The notes under the pieces were generated by a model. That model worked only from the letters and a program-made list of their open reading frames with translations. It did not search any database and was not told the origin of the DNA. Shown here piece by piece: positions 27,594-37,529 of a stretch of 64,000 bases of DNA. The stretch is taken from assembly GCF_000172075.1 (NCBI RefSeq), contig NZ_ABIC01000001.1, forward strand, positions 116,904 through 180,903. Reading direction: 5' to 3'. The translations under genes and the position numbers were made by a program. Origin of the DNA: Shewanella benthica KT99 (GTDB lineage Bacteria > Pseudomonadota > Gammaproteobacteria > Enterobacterales > Shewanellaceae). How positions within the stretch are numbered: position 1 is the stretch's first letter; each line of letters begins with the position of its first letter.

Positions 27594-27674
27594 ATGTTTG
27601 CAGACACACTTTGGCCGTATGTACCCTACGCTAGGTGTTTCTGTTCTTATACAGAAGCTAAGCCGAACAGGTAA
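27594..27674 (+). CDS. Possible 26-codon leader peptide upstream of gcvT
   Basis: ATG at 27594 is preceded by ACAGGAGTAAT, a strong Shine-Dalgarno sequence with ideal spacing. The frame reads MFADTLWPYVPYAR, then a cysteine/serine-rich stretch and AKPNR before TAA at 27672, 52 bases before gcvT. It is too short for a domain. Inverted repeats flank it (ACTATTTA/TAAATAGT upstream, CCCGAAAAGGG downstream), as in leader-peptide attenuators. No glycine run or known riboswitch core is seen. Whether it is translated is unknown. Confidence 0.4.
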   Translation: MFADTLWPYVPYARCFCSYTEAKPNR

Positions 27675-27726
27675 CTGTGTAGTTACGCCAGGTTAGACCC
27701 GAAAAGGGCATAATAACGAGATAATA

Positions 27727-28821
27727 ATGGCTAATAAAACTGTACTCTTTAACAAGCACTTAGAATCAGACGCTAAGATGGTAGATTTCCACGGTTGGGA
27801 TATGCCACTGAACTATGGTTCTCAAATCGAAGAACATCATGCGGTTCGTCAAGACGCTGGCATGTTCGATGTGTCTCACATGACCGTTGTCGATGTGACT
27901 GGCACAGACGCCTGTGCTTTCCTGCGTAAATTATTAGCGAACGATGTCGCTAAGCTTAAAATACCGGGCAAGGCGCTTTACGGCGGCATGCTAGATTATA
28001 ACGCTGGCGTGATCGACGATCTCATCACCTATTATCTTACCGATACTCATTATCGCATCGTGGTTAACTCTGCGACTCGTGAAAAAGACCTGGCTTGGAT
28101 TGCACAAGAAGTCAAAGGTTTCGACGTGGTCATCACCGAGCGTCCAGAGCTGGCGATGATCGCCGTTCAAGGACCTAACGCTAAGGTCAAAGCCGCTAGT
28201 GTATTCAATACTAATCAAAATGCAGCGGTTGAAGGCATGAAGCCTTTCTTCGGAGTGCAAGCTGACTCACTGTTTATCGCTACTACCGGTTACACGGGTG
28301 AGACTGGCTACGAAATCATAGTGCCAGAAGCCGAAGCCGAAGCATTATGGCAGGCTCTGCTCGAAGCCGGCGTTAAGCCATGTGGCCTAGGGGCGCGTGA
28401 TACATTACGCCTCGAAGCTGGCATGAACCTCTACGGTCTGGATATGGACGAGAGTGTTAACCCACTCGCGGCTAACATGGGCTGGACTATCGCTTGGGAG
28501 CCGGAAGATCGTAATTTCAACGGTCGTGAAGCTCTGGCAGCAATCAAGGCTGCCGGTACCGAGAAGCTGGTTGGCCTGATTATGGAAGCCAAAGGCGTTA
28601 TCCGTCCGGGTATGTCTATCTTCTTCACCGATAGCGAAGGTAATGAACAGCAAGGCATTATTACCAGTGGTACTTTCTCGCCAACATTAGGCTACTCTAT
28701 TGCCATGGCGCGCGTGCCAAGAAGTATTGGTGACACTGCAGAAGTCGAAATACGTAAGAAGCGCGTCGCTGTTAAAGTGATCAAACCTTCGTTTGTGCGC
28801 AACGGTAAACAAGTTTTTTAA
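27727..28821 (+). CDS. gcvT: Glycine cleavage system T protein (aminomethyltransferase)
   Basis: A 364-residue THF-dependent aminomethyltransferase. It takes the aminomethyl group from lipoylated H protein, releases ammonia and forms 5,10-methylene-THF. Seen: [34 protein letters not shown], the catalytic aspartate region [23 protein letters not shown] and C-terminal [17 protein letters not shown]. Length matches the family. First gene of gcvT-gcvH-gcvP; the protein works with products of the two following genes. Confidence 0.96.
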   Translation: MANKTVLFNKHLESDAKMVDFHGWDMPLNYGSQIEEHHAVRQDAGMFDVSHMTVVDVTGTDACAFLRKLLANDVAKLKIPGKALYGGMLDYNAGVIDDLITYYLTDTHYRIVVNSATREKDLAWIAQEVKGFDVVITERPELAMIAVQGPNAKVKAASVFNTNQNAAVEGMKPFFGVQADSLFIATTGYTGETGYEIIVPEAEAEALWQALLEAGVKPCGLGARDTLRLEAGMNLYGLDMDESVNPLAANMGWTIAWEPEDRNFNGREALAAIKAAGTEKLVGLIMEAKGVIRPGMSIFFTDSEGNEQQGIITSGTFSPTLGYSIAMARVPRSIGDTAEVEIRKKRVAVKVIKPSFVRNGKQVF

Positions 28822-29008
28822 TTATTTAACGGGGTTATAGCTATTTAATCCGATTTATTTGTCGATCGTGCTCATTGATGCTTATCAACTCCGCGCGCTC
28901 TCCTATAACTCGAATCAAATTTCGGCTAACCTCGTTGAATAATATATGACAACGACTAATTGTCTTATTAATACAGAATTAGAACAATAGAAATAAGGAT
29001 CAAAAACA

Positions 29009-29398
29009 ATGAGCAATATCCCGACTGAATTGAGGTACGCATCTTCACACGAGTGGATCCGTAAAGAAGAAGACGGTAGCTATACCGTAGGTATCAGTGA
29101 GCACGCCCAGGAGCTTTTGGGTGACATGGTATTCATTGAGCTTCCAGACGTTGGCGATACCGTAACTGCTGGTGAAGATTGTGCCGTTGCTGAATCTGTA
29201 AAGGCAGCTTCTGACATCTACGCACCAATCTCAGGTGAAGTACTGGCAGTTAACGAAGCCCTTGAAGATTCTCCTGAGCTGGTCAACAGCGATGCATTTG
29301 GTGACGGTTGGTTCTTCCGCGTGATGCCTTCTGATACCGCTGAAATTGAAAATCTGCTTGATGCCGAAGGCTATCAAGCGGTTATCGACGAAGAGTAA
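29009..29398 (+). CDS. gcvH: Glycine cleavage system H protein
   Basis: A 129-residue lipoyl carrier that shuttles the aminomethyl group between GcvP, GcvT and lipoamide dehydrogenase. The lipoyl-attachment lysine is residue 65 in [19 protein letters not shown]. Other conserved blocks are [20 protein letters not shown] and [13 protein letters not shown] at 29009 follows AATAAGGATCAAAAACA. A 187-base gap separates it from gcvT and a terminator follows, so gcvH levels may differ from those of gcvP. Confidence 0.97.
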   Translation: MSNIPTELRYASSHEWIRKEEDGSYTVGISEHAQELLGDMVFIELPDVGDTVTAGEDCAVAESVKAASDIYAPISGEVLAVNEALEDSPELVNSDAFGDGWFFRVMPSDTAEIENLLDAEGYQAVIDEE

Positions 29399-29410
29399 AA
29401 TCTCGTCGAA

Positions 29411-29446
29411 AACAAAGCCTCATTTCTTCAAAAATGAGGCCTTGTT
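29411..29446 (+). terminator. Terminator after gcvH
   Basis: AACAAAGCCTCATTT, loop CTTC, AAAAATGAGGCCTTGTT: a long stem just after the gcvH stop. It may attenuate read-through into gcvP. The following 270 bases hold only degenerate CTTACAGCTTAAAG-like words and no gene. Confidence 0.8.
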
Positions 29447-29720
29447 GGTTATATCAGTTTTCACCTATTACCGAGACTAATTTATAGCTAAGTGACTTTA
29501 AACTCGATTGATGTCCATAGCTTAAGGCTTACAGCTCAGTACTTACAGCTTAAAGCTGACAACTTACAACTAAAGCCTAAAGTTTAACAAGAGCAATCGT
29601 CAGAAGTTATTTAGCTATATATACATGTAGCAAACACCAATTTATTCTTAAACAATACAATTAGACCGGTACCTTAGCCCCCCTACAGGCGGATACTGGC
29701 AAAAATGGAATTAGGTTATC

Positions 29721-32609
29721 ATGACCACTGAAACGCTTACTAAGCTTGAGCAGCACGATCTCTTCCTCAGCCGTCATATTGGCCCAGATAGCGCACAGCA
29801 GCAAGAGATGCTGAATTATGTCGGTGCAGAATCTTTAGAAGACCTCACCGCGCAGATAGTGCCTGAGTCGATTCGTCTTAATCGTGACTTAGCCGTTGGC
29901 GATCACGTCAGCGAAGCCGAAGGCATGGCCTATATCCGCGCTATCGCAGATAAGAACAAGGTCTATAAGAGCTACATAGGCATGGGTTACTATGGTACCG
30001 AGGTTCCTACTGTTATCCAGCGTAACGTGCTCGAAAATCCAGGTTGGTACACGGCCTACACGCCATACCAGCCAGAGATCGCTCAGGGTCGTTTAGAAGC
30101 CATCCTTAACTTCCAGCAGCTGTCTATGGACCTTACCGGTCTGGACTTAGCGTCTTCATCGCTACTGGATGAAGCGACTGCAGCGGCCGAAGCCATGGCA
30201 CTGGCCAAGCGTGTATCGAAAGCCAAGAAAGCCAACATCTTCTTCGTTGCCGATGACGTGTTCCCGCAGACGCTGGATGTGATCAAGACCCGCGCCGAGT
30301 GTTTCGGTTTCGATATTATCGTGGGCCCGGCAGCCGATGCCGCTAACCACGACATCTTCGGTGCCCTGTTCCAGTACACCAACCGTTATGGTCAAATCAC
30401 AGATTTCACCGAGCTATTCACCAAGTTACATGAGAAGAAGGCCGTGGTTGCTGTTGCCGCCGACATCATGTCTCTGGTGATGCTTAAATCGCCTGGCTCC
30501 ATGGGCGCCGACGTCGTACTGGGTAACTCTCAGCGCTTCGGTGTCCCTATGGGATTCGGTGGTCCACACGCCGCCTTCTTCGTCACCCGTGACGCATACA
30601 AGCGTTCACTGCCTGGCCGTATTATCGGTGTATCACAAGATACTCGTGGTAACCGCGCCCTACGTATGGCGATGCAGACTCGTGAGCAACATATCCGCCG
30701 CGAAAAAGCTAACTCAAATATCTGTACCGCTCAGGTATTACTCGCGAACATGGCGTCTTTCTACGCCGTATTCCACGGCCCGCAAGGCCTTAAGACTATC
30801 GCCGAGCGTATTCATCGTCTGACCGATATTCTTAGCACTGGCTTAACGGCCAAGGGCATAACTCTGGTCAACAATACCTGGTTCGATACATTATCGATCA
30901 AAGGCTTAGACGTTGCGGCTATCAAGACTCGCTCTGAAGCCCAAGGCGTTAACCTGCGCATAGACTCGGATGGCATTTTAGGTGTCAGCTTAGCCGAGAC
31001 CACCACTCGTGAAGATGTGGCTCAGCTGTTCGACATCCTACTTGGCGAAGGCCATGATCTGGATGTTGCCACGATCGATAGCGACATCGTTGCCAATGGC
31101 AGCACATCGGTGCCAGCAGCGTTAATCCGAACAGATGCGATTCTGACTCACCCGACGTTCAACCGCTACCACAGCGAAACCGAGATGATGCGTTACATCA
31201 AGCGTCTCGAGAACAAGGATCTCGCCCTTAACCACTCAATGATCTCATTGGGCTCATGTACCATGAAGCTGAACGCAGCCACCGAGATGATGCCTATCAC
31301 TTGGCCTGAGTTTGGTAACATGCACCCATTCTGCCCACAAGATCAGGCGCAAGGTTACGCACAACTTGTGAGTGAGCTTTCTGAGTGGTTAGTGGAGATC
31401 ACCGGTTACGACGCCGTATCACTACAGCCTAACTCAGGTGCACAGGGCGAATACGCCGGTTTGCTGGCGATTAAGCAGTATCACGAGTCTCGCGGCGACG
31501 CACACAGAAACATCTGTCTAATTCCTCAATCTGCCCACGGGACTAATCCGGCTTCTGCTCAGCTTGCTGGCATGAAAATCGTGGTTACCGCCTGTGATAA
31601 AGACGGCAACATAGACATGGAAGACCTCAAGGCGAAAGCGGCAGAAGTTGCCGATAACCTGTCTTGTATCATGGTCACCTACCCATCGACTCACGGCGTG
31701 TACGAAGAGACGATTGGCGAGATCTGTGAAGTGATTCATCAACACGGCGGTCAGGTTTACCTCGATGGCGCCAACATGAACGCTCAGGTAGGTCTAACAT
31801 CGCCGGGCTCAATCGGTGCCGACGTGTCTCACCTTAACCTGCATAAGACTTTCGCTATCCCACACGGTGGCGGTGGACCGGGTATGGGCCCAATCGGTGT
31901 TAAGAAACACCTAGCGCCATTCCTGTCTGGCCACGCTGTGGTTAAGCAGGGTCTAGAGTCTGACAACAACGGCGCAGTATCTGCGGCGCCATACGGTAGC
32001 GCAGGAATTCTGCCTATCACTTGGATGTACATCAAGTTACTCGGCAAGCAAGGCCTGAGACAATCGACTCAGGTGGCACTGCTTAACGCTAACTACGTGA
32101 TGAAGAAGCTGTCTGAGCATTATCCTGTGCTTTACACCGGTCGTAACGACCGCGTGGCTCACGAGTGCATCATAGATTTGCGTCCGCTTAAAGAAGCGTC
32201 TGGCGTCACTGAGATGGATATCGCCAAGCGTCTTAACGATTACGGTTTCCACGCGCCAACCATGAGCTTCCCAGTTGCGGGAACCTTAATGATTGAGCCC
32301 ACTGAATCAGAGTCTAAAGTTGAGCTGGATAGATTCATCGAAGCGATGATCTCTATTCGCGGCGAAGTAGCTCGCGTCGAGTCTGGCGAGTGGCCGGTAG
32401 ACAACAACCCGCTGAGCAACGCTCCGCATACATTGGCCGATATCATGGACGGCGAGTTTGACTCACGTCCATACAGCCGTGAAATGGCCGTGTTCCCGAC
32501 GGCAGCAGTGAAGCTAAACAAGTTCTGGCCTACGGTTAACCGTATCGATGACGTGTTTGGAGACCGCAATCTGTTCTGTGCCTGCATCCCAATCGCTGAT
32601 TACGAATAA
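29721..32609 (+). CDS. gcvP: Glycine dehydrogenase (decarboxylating) P protein
   Basis: A 962-residue PLP enzyme that decarboxylates glycine and passes the aminomethyl group to the lipoyl arm of GcvH. The single-chain (N plus C half) form is seen. N half: FLSRHIGP, then [20 protein letters not shown] and [16 protein letters not shown] half: [18 protein letters not shown] and the PLP lysine at residue 709 in [19 protein letters not shown]. Length is normal and no lesion is visible. ATG at 29721; upstream there is a separate spacer with repeats, so an independent promoter is possible. Confidence 0.97.
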   Translation: MTTETLTKLEQHDLFLSRHIGPDSAQQQEMLNYVGAESLEDLTAQIVPESIRLNRDLAVGDHVSEAEGMAYIRAIADKNKVYKSYIGMGYYGTEVPTVIQRNVLENPGWYTAYTPYQPEIAQGRLEAILNFQQLSMDLTGLDLASSSLLDEATAAAEAMALAKRVSKAKKANIFFVADDVFPQTLDVIKTRAECFGFDIIVGPAADAANHDIFGALFQYTNRYGQITDFTELFTKLHEKKAVVAVAADIMSLVMLKSPGSMGADVVLGNSQRFGVPMGFGGPHAAFFVTRDAYKRSLPGRIIGVSQDTRGNRALRMAMQTREQHIRREKANSNICTAQVLLANMASFYAVFHGPQGLKTIAERIHRLTDILSTGLTAKGITLVNNTWFDTLSIKGLDVAAIKTRSEAQGVNLRIDSDGILGVSLAETTTREDVAQLFDILLGEGHDLDVATIDSDIVANGSTSVPAALIRTDAILTHPTFNRYHSETEMMRYIKRLENKDLALNHSMISLGSCTMKLNAATEMMPITWPEFGNMHPFCPQDQAQGYAQLVSELSEWLVEITGYDAVSLQPNSGAQGEYAGLLAIKQYHESRGDAHRNICLIPQSAHGTNPASAQLAGMKIVVTACDKDGNIDMEDLKAKAAEVADNLSCIMVTYPSTHGVYEETIGEICEVIHQHGGQVYLDGANMNAQVGLTSPGSIGADVSHLNLHKTFAIPHGGGGPGMGPIGVKKHLAPFLSGHAVVKQGLESDNNGAVSAAPYGSAGILPITWMYIKLLGKQGLRQSTQVALLNANYVMKKLSEHYPVLYTGRNDRVAHECIIDLRPLKEASGVTEMDIAKRLNDYGFHAPTMSFPVAGTLMIEPTESESKVELDRFIEAMISIRGEVARVESGEWPVDNNPLSNAPHTLADIMDGEFDSRPYSREMAVFPTAAVKLNKFWPTVNRIDDVFGDRNLFCACIPIADYE

Positions 32610-32737
32610 TAATTGCTGCTTGGGCTTGATAATACTGCCTCAGTTTAACGTTTTCGCTGCTCATTGACTGGAGTCAACTCTGCGGCGAAAACGCAAAACT
32701 TCATTGTCTTATCATCGCCAGCGACGCAATTATGATG

Positions 32738-32764
32738 AAACGCACCCTTAGAGGTGCGTTTTTT
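32738..32764 (+). terminator. Terminator after gcvP
   Basis: AAACGCACC, loop CTTAGA, GGTGCGTTTTTTG: an eight-pair stem with a T run, about 130 bases after the gcvP stop. Confidence 0.9.
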
Positions 32765-32896
32765 GTACATGGAGGTAGTTATCCCCGATCGCCATGGATG
32801 GTGAAGGAGGGGGCTTGTACATGGAGGTAGTTATCCCCGATCGCCATGGATGGTGAAGGAGGGGGCTTGTACATGGAGGTAGTTATCCCCGATCGC
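32764..32896. repeat. 52-bp tandem repeat, 2.6 copies
   Basis: Units begin TGTACATGGAGGTAGTTATC at 32764, 32816 and 32868; the first two are identical, the third stops after 29 bases. No protein-like frame. It lies just after the gcvP terminator T run. Confidence 0.92.
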
Positions 32897-32967
32897 AGGG
32901 AAAGCGATGGAGTGGGATTTATTGGGCGGGATAATGCGGCGAAAACTATCGGCTTCCATTCTTTTGA

Positions 32968-32990
32968 TGTAGGAGCGGCTTCAGCCGCGA
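32968..32990 (+). repeat. Single REP element
   Basis: TGTAGGAGCGGCTTCAGCCG followed by CGA: a lone, well-conserved arm of the REP family, with the GCGGCTTCAGCCGC hairpin. Confidence 0.7.
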
Positions 32991-33006
32991 AGACCTTGCC
33001 AAACTC

Positions 33007-33130
33007 CGTTTGGATTAATACCATTCCATTCTCGAATAAAGAGTAGGGCAAGGAGGACAGTTTTCTGCTGTAAATGGAATCACAAATCCATACTTCTCGC
33101 TCATGAGCTTATGGCTACGCCATATTCACC
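33007..33130. repeat. Palindromic repeat sharing ends with the MITE-like element
   Basis: Starts TTAATACCATTCC, like the element end at 4938, and includes an inverted copy of the AGCCATAAGCTCATGA module (CTCATGAGCTTATGGCTACG at 33100-33119). No gene is seen in the remainder of 33131-33279 apart from the putative promoter of the downstream enzyme. Confidence 0.6.
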
Positions 33131-33279
33131 TGCCAGCGGTGACAAACTGTGTCTAAAAAAGCACTTTTTGCTTTTCCGTCTTTTTTTCTCTGTAATAAAA
33201 CTATCTAAATTCTGTAGTAATAGTGTCATCAAGCAAACATAAGATTCTGGTCATAGGTTAACGATTAAAAGGCTGATCC

Positions 33280-34812
33280 ATGTCTAAGAATATACTATTT
33301 ATTACAGCTGATCAGTGGCGCGGAGAGTGTCTTTCTGCTCTAGGCCATTTAGTACAAACACCTCACCTTGATGCACTTGCGAGTGAGGGCGTATTATTTA
33401 AAAATCATTTTGCCAATGCCGTGCCCTGTGGCCCATCCCGAGCGAGTTTATATACCGGCATGTATCTACAGAATCACCGCTCTGGAACTAATGGCACACC
33501 TTTGGATGCTCGACATACTAACTGGGCGCTCGAGCTACGAAAAAACGGCTATGATCCAGCCTTGTTTGGTTACACAGATACGGCCAATGATCCCAGAGCG
33601 TTTGATCAAAATGATCCTATCTTAGATAACTATGAAGGGCCATTACCTGGGATTAATCCCGTGGGAATTATGGGTGATAACATAGAACCATGGGCAAATT
33701 GGTTGGCCAAAAAAGGCCATAAAATACCTTCTCCCAGATCGGATCTTTATTTTAAGCAGCGTGAACAGGATGCTGGTGCGCCGGCAGCGCTTGATATGCC
33801 TAAGGAGCATCATGTCACCTGGTTTATGGTGGATCAGGTCATGGATTATATCGAAGCAAGACAAGACAAATTCTGCGTGCATCTATCCCTGCTACGGCCG
33901 CACCCACCCTGGATTGCACCTGAACCCTACAACAGCATGTACCCGCCAGAGGCGCTTGAGGATTACGTTCGCCACGAGTCTGTCGAGCAAGAAGCGGCGC
34001 AACATCCTTGGCTGGACTGGGCCTTAAAGCAAGCTAATTTTATCGCCCCCAATAAGCCTGAAGAACTTGCCAGAATGAAAGCGGCCTACTTCGGTTTGAT
34101 GTCTGAGGTCGATGCGAACCTGGGCCGCCTGTTTAATTATCTGAAGGAAAAGAATCTTTGGCAAGATACCTTGATCATTTTCACTTCAGATCATGGTGAA
34201 CAAGCTGGAGATCATTACCTGATGGATAAAATGGGCTATTTTGATCAGTCCTATCATATTCCTCTTATTGTTTATAACCCAGATGAACAGGCTAATGCTA
34301 CCCGAGGAACGATTCGAACCGAGTTTACCGAGAGTGTCGACATCATGCCTACTTTATTGGACTGGCTGGGTATTAAGATCCCGATTCAGTGTGATGGCCA
34401 TTCTCTTATCTCGACCATACAAACAGGTACTCAGCCGCAGAATTGGCGCACGGAAGCACATTGGGAATATGATTTTAGAAATATATCCAAAGGCGAAGCC
34501 CATGAACAATCACTGGGTATAACGCACCATCAATGTACCTTAAATGTGGTTCGTGGCCAGCGCTATAAATATGTTCATTTCACCAATATGCCGCCCTTGT
34601 TTTTCGATCTGGAAAATGACCCTGAAGAATTAATTAATCAGGTGAACAATCCTGATTATTTTCAGCTGGTACTTGAATATGCGCAGAAGATGCTGTCATG
34701 GCGAATGAATCATGATGAGCAAACGCTGACACATATCAAGCTGACTGATAAAGGTATTATCTGCCAGGATGTCGCAAGATACTGGCCAAAACCTGTTGCA
34801 CTAGCGAGCTAA
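33280..34812 (+). CDS. Phosphonate monoester hydrolase / sulfatase family enzyme
   Basis: A 510-residue alkaline phosphatase-superfamily hydrolase. The metal aspartate lies in FITADQWRGECLSALGH. The formylglycine motif is CGPSR with cysteine 50 (VPCGPSRASLYTGMYLQNHR), followed by GTNGTPLDARHTNWALELR, LFGYTDTANDPR, and SDHGEQAGDH with metal ligands. The combination NGTPLDARxxN and GYTDTxxDPR is typical of phosphonate monoester hydrolases (PMH) and related arylsulfatases. It would need a formylglycine-generating enzyme encoded elsewhere. No signal peptide, so cytoplasmic. The substrate is not certain. ATG at 33280. Confidence 0.85.
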   Translation: MSKNILFITADQWRGECLSALGHLVQTPHLDALASEGVLFKNHFANAVPCGPSRASLYTGMYLQNHRSGTNGTPLDARHTNWALELRKNGYDPALFGYTDTANDPRAFDQNDPILDNYEGPLPGINPVGIMGDNIEPWANWLAKKGHKIPSPRSDLYFKQREQDAGAPAALDMPKEHHVTWFMVDQVMDYIEARQDKFCVHLSLLRPHPPWIAPEPYNSMYPPEALEDYVRHESVEQEAAQHPWLDWALKQANFIAPNKPEELARMKAAYFGLMSEVDANLGRLFNYLKEKNLWQDTLIIFTSDHGEQAGDHYLMDKMGYFDQSYHIPLIVYNPDEQANATRGTIRTEFTESVDIMPTLLDWLGIKIPIQCDGHSLISTIQTGTQPQNWRTEAHWEYDFRNISKGEAHEQSLGITHHQCTLNVVRGQRYKYVHFTNMPPLFFDLENDPEELINQVNNPDYFQLVLEYAQKMLSWRMNHDEQTLTHIKLTDKGIICQDVARYWPKPVALAS

Positions 34813-34975
34813 ACACACTTATGCAGATGATGTTATCCAAGGGTCTTAGTCGAGCTCACTCAATCACATCTAAGCCTAACGCCTGGCGCCGCCAAAATAG
34901 TGCGGTGTCACTTGATACCACAGCTGGTCAATAAAATTTAATCTATATCCGTTAATGATAATTATGGAGTAATCT

Positions 34976-35629
34976 ATGCTAGCAATCTTTGATCTTGATG
35001 AGACCCTACTCGCGGGTGACAGCGAGCATTTATGGTGTGAATTCCTTATTGAACAGGGGCTTATCGATGGCCGTCATTATAAGACCAATAATGACCAATT
35101 CTATCAGGACTATCAAAATGGCTGTCTCGACATTGATGCCTTTTTACGTTTTAGTTTACAGCCACTAACACAATTTTCGCTTAGCCATTTAAATGCTTTA
35201 AGAAAAGATTATCTTAAGCAAAAAATAGAACCGATTATATTACCGCAAGCATGTAAACGCATCGAAGAGCATCGCCGACAAGGACACACCCTGTTAATTA
35301 TCACCGCCACCAATCGATTTATAACTGGGCCTATCGCCGGCATGCTTGGTATTTCGCAGTTACTCGCGACCGAACCCGAATTGGGGCCAGACGGTTATAG
35401 CGGCAATATCGTCGGCGAACCCTGTTTTCAGCACGGTAAAGTAGTGAATCTACGCAAATGGTTAAACACTAACCCGCACAATATGGCTGACAGCTGTTTT
35501 TACTCAGATTCTTACAATGACTTACCTTTGTTACAAAAAGTCCAACACCCAATCGTCGTCGATGCGGACGATAAGCTGTACCAGCACGCGGTCACTCACA
35601 ACTGGGAACGGATTAGCCTCAGGGGCTAG
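34976..35629 (+). CDS. HAD-IB family hydrolase (SerB-like phosphatase)
   Basis: A 217-residue cytoplasmic HAD phosphatase. Motif I is AIFDLDETLLAGDSE (nucleophile aspartate in DLDET), motif II the threonine in LLIITATNRF, the motif III lysine is in HGKVVNLRKW, and motif IV is FYSDSYNDLPLL. An alpha-helical cap between motifs I and II places it in subclass IB with phosphoserine phosphatase-like enzymes. The substrate is unknown. It lies 163 bases after the PMH-like gene on the same strand; a link to phosphonate/phosphate metabolism is only suggested. The 34813-34975 gap shows nothing notable. Confidence 0.85.
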   Translation: MLAIFDLDETLLAGDSEHLWCEFLIEQGLIDGRHYKTNNDQFYQDYQNGCLDIDAFLRFSLQPLTQFSLSHLNALRKDYLKQKIEPIILPQACKRIEEHRRQGHTLLIITATNRFITGPIAGMLGISQLLATEPELGPDGYSGNIVGEPCFQHGKVVNLRKWLNTNPHNMADSCFYSDSYNDLPLLQKVQHPIVVDADDKLYQHAVTHNWERISLRG

Positions 35630-36002
35630 TCATCTGAAGGTTACAACATTCAAGCTAGGTTAATCGATTTGCAGCTATGAGGTTGACAGTATTCGATTGC
35701 GCAATATCGAAGTCGACTCAGTGATATTAGCTGCTAATTGTTTTCAGAAGAGTTGCGAGCCCTAAATGAACCTATTGCTCGCATGGCTTATGTTGACCAC
35801 TCTTCACTAATAGATAGGCCTATTCGCGCAAAAATGGCTGATACTCCAGAGTAATTAGACCATACGAGTATTCAGCTGAGAATTAAATCTGCCATAGGCT
35901 CGATATGTTATTGATTAATAATGGCTGGCTAGATTTCTCTTACAATGGCTGGCACGATTTTTCCGATTCTTAAAGTGAATAGCGGTTATTTAACTCTTCA
36001 AG
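35630..36002. other. Spacer, no gene seen
   Basis: About 370 bases with stops in all frames at short intervals and no copy of the dispersed repeats that I can recognise. It borders the remnant-rich region and may be further decayed coding sequence. Confidence 0.4.
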
Positions 36003-36692
36003 TTAGTAAGCTTTAGTTGCAGCTTCCCAATCCGTCAGTATTTTCATAATTTGACGAGAATCTTTCGCCGTCGCCGCCGGGCGCTGCAGTGAACCTCTCC
36101 CTAACTCTATTGCCTCACGGACCAATCTAACTTGATATAGGAAACCGTTACCATCAGCGGATACTGAGACAGTTTCACTTTGCTGTTCATACTCAGTAAC
36201 AACTAAGCGATTACCTTCTGCCTCCGGTAACCAGGGATTAGAAGCCAGCTCTATACTGCCTTTGCTGCCAAGTACCGTAAAACCGGCATGCAAGCCATAA
36301 TCTTCTGCTGTATGCAGCTGACAGATAACACCATTACTGAATTGAAGGGTTGCAGCCGACTCGCAGATATTGCCGTCTTCACCTAGGCGGCCCGATGCCG
36401 CAATATGGTAATTTTCGAAAATACCGTCTCCAAAGGCTTGCTGCATTATCAGGTGCATGAGAGACGCCGGATAACAACCCAGATTATACAGAGCCCCCTT
36501 GCTATCCGGGTTAACGAATTGAGCGATAGCTGCACAATATTGGCCCTTAATGGAGCGAACATCACCGATGGCACCTCCGCGAATTATGTCGCAAATTTTT
36601 GCGGCTAACGGGTGGGTGAGGTACATCAGTCCCTCGGCGAAGAATACGTCATTCTTCTCAACGGCCGCCAGCGCCTCCTGCGTTTTTTCCAT
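36003..36692 (-). pseudogene. Gfo/Idh/MocA oxidoreductase, N-terminally truncated
   Basis: The 229-codon frame begins EKTQEALAAVEKNDVFFAEG and continues through MYLTHPLAAKICDIIRGGAI, GALYNLGCYPASLMHLIM and ENYHIAASGRLGEDG to a normal C-terminus. It is the substrate-binding domain of the family. About 115 residues of the N-terminal NAD(P)-binding Rossmann domain (GxGxxG and EKP blocks) are missing. Upstream the sequence joins directly to an ABM-domain fragment, marking a deletion junction near 36690. It cannot bind cofactor and is a pseudogene. Confidence 0.85.
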
Positions 36693-36916
36693 ATCAATAG
36701 TTGGGTTTCAAACGCCTGAACAAGATCCGTTAAGCCGGAGTTAATAAACCTTTGAGTGTGTTCGGCTTGAAAATGCTGCTCGAAGGCGGCTTTATCTTCA
36801 TAACGTTCCCAGAAGATAAATCGACGAGGGTTTTCTTTATCTTGCAGTGCGACTGCCATCGAGCAACCCTTTTCGCTATTCATGCCTTCACAAAAAGAGT
36901 GAATGGCAGCAATGGC
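36693..36916 (-). pseudogene. Antibiotic biosynthesis monooxygenase (ABM) domain fragment
   Basis: In frame from about 36916: AIAAIHSFCEGMNSEKGCSM, then ENPRRFIFWERYEDKAAFEQ and HFQAEHTQRFINSGLTDLVQ, the C-terminal two-thirds of a small ABM/YgiN-like dimeric barrel. The N-terminal strand is missing because the sequence runs into a LysR fragment. The C-terminal end runs into the Gfo/Idh fragment. Both ends are deletion junctions. Confidence 0.75.
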
Positions 36917-37366
36917 CGTATCGGTGGCCTTGCCAGTTCATCGTTAATAGCCCGACAGATTGCCGTCTATGAAATGGTGTTTTGCGCATCCCCCGATTAT
37001 CTTGCCAAACATCAAATACCGCTTTCGCTGAATGATTTAACTGATCATCAATGTCTGGGCTTTAGCTATGGTGATGTTCAAGCTAGCCTAGCATTGCAAA
37101 TAGATACACAGGCATTTGATAAACAGCACTCCAGATTGACCTCGAACAGTGGTCAGGCCCTGAAAGTCGCGACACTGAAGGGAGCGGGAATACTACTGCA
37201 GCCACGTTTGCTACTCTCTGAAGATTTAGTACGTGGAGAGCTAATTGAAATTTTGAGTGATCAGGTGCCAACCCCTTCACCAATACATCTCATGTATAAG
37301 AGCAAGGCCCTGTCACTGAAAACGCGAGTCTTCATAGAGTTCGTTATGGCTGCTATGAGCAAATAA
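36917..37366 (+). pseudogene. LysR-family regulator, effector-domain remnant
   Basis: From about 36917 the frame reads RIGGLASSSLIARQIAVYEM, FCASPDYLAKHQIPLSLNDL, then a LTSNSGQALKVATLKGAGIL block and a PSPIHLMYKSKALSLKTRVF ending. This is the C-terminal half of a LysR effector-binding domain. The DNA-binding helix-turn-helix and the first half are gone. It abuts the divergent ABM fragment. Confidence 0.85.
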
Positions 37367-37372
37367 TAAGAA

Positions 37373-37442
37373 TTAACGATAAGAATTAACGATGCCACCC
37401 ACACTCAGTGGCAGATGTTCACGCCTCTTACTAAGCTTTAAT
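37373..37442 (+). repeat. Direct repeat copy 1, 5' end of a RAYT-like element
   Basis: CCCACACTCAGTGGCAGATG and TTCACGCCTCTTACTAAGCT are repeated almost exactly at 39294-39335. The second copy leads into a transposase start, so this copy is probably the 5' non-coding end of the same element. It contains the small hairpin CCACACTCAGTGG. Confidence 0.75.
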
Positions 37443-37529
37443 GCTTCGCAGACGATTCGATTAATACGTCAGGTTCGGCGATGATTACTGGGTGATCTGC
37501 AAGACTTTCATCGCTGCCGCAAAGAGTTT

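Noticed and set aside
27594..27726. Glycine riboswitch upstream of gcvT
   Set aside because: Looked for the GGAGAG / CACCGAAGG / CUCUGAAA blocks; none is present.
32764..32896. Replication-initiator iterons
   Set aside because: 52-bp units lack an adjacent rep gene or DnaA boxes; a simple tandem duplication is a better explanation.
36752..36916. N-terminal part of the LysR remnant frame
   Set aside because: This part is antisense to the ABM fragment; LysR-like sequence begins only at about 36917.
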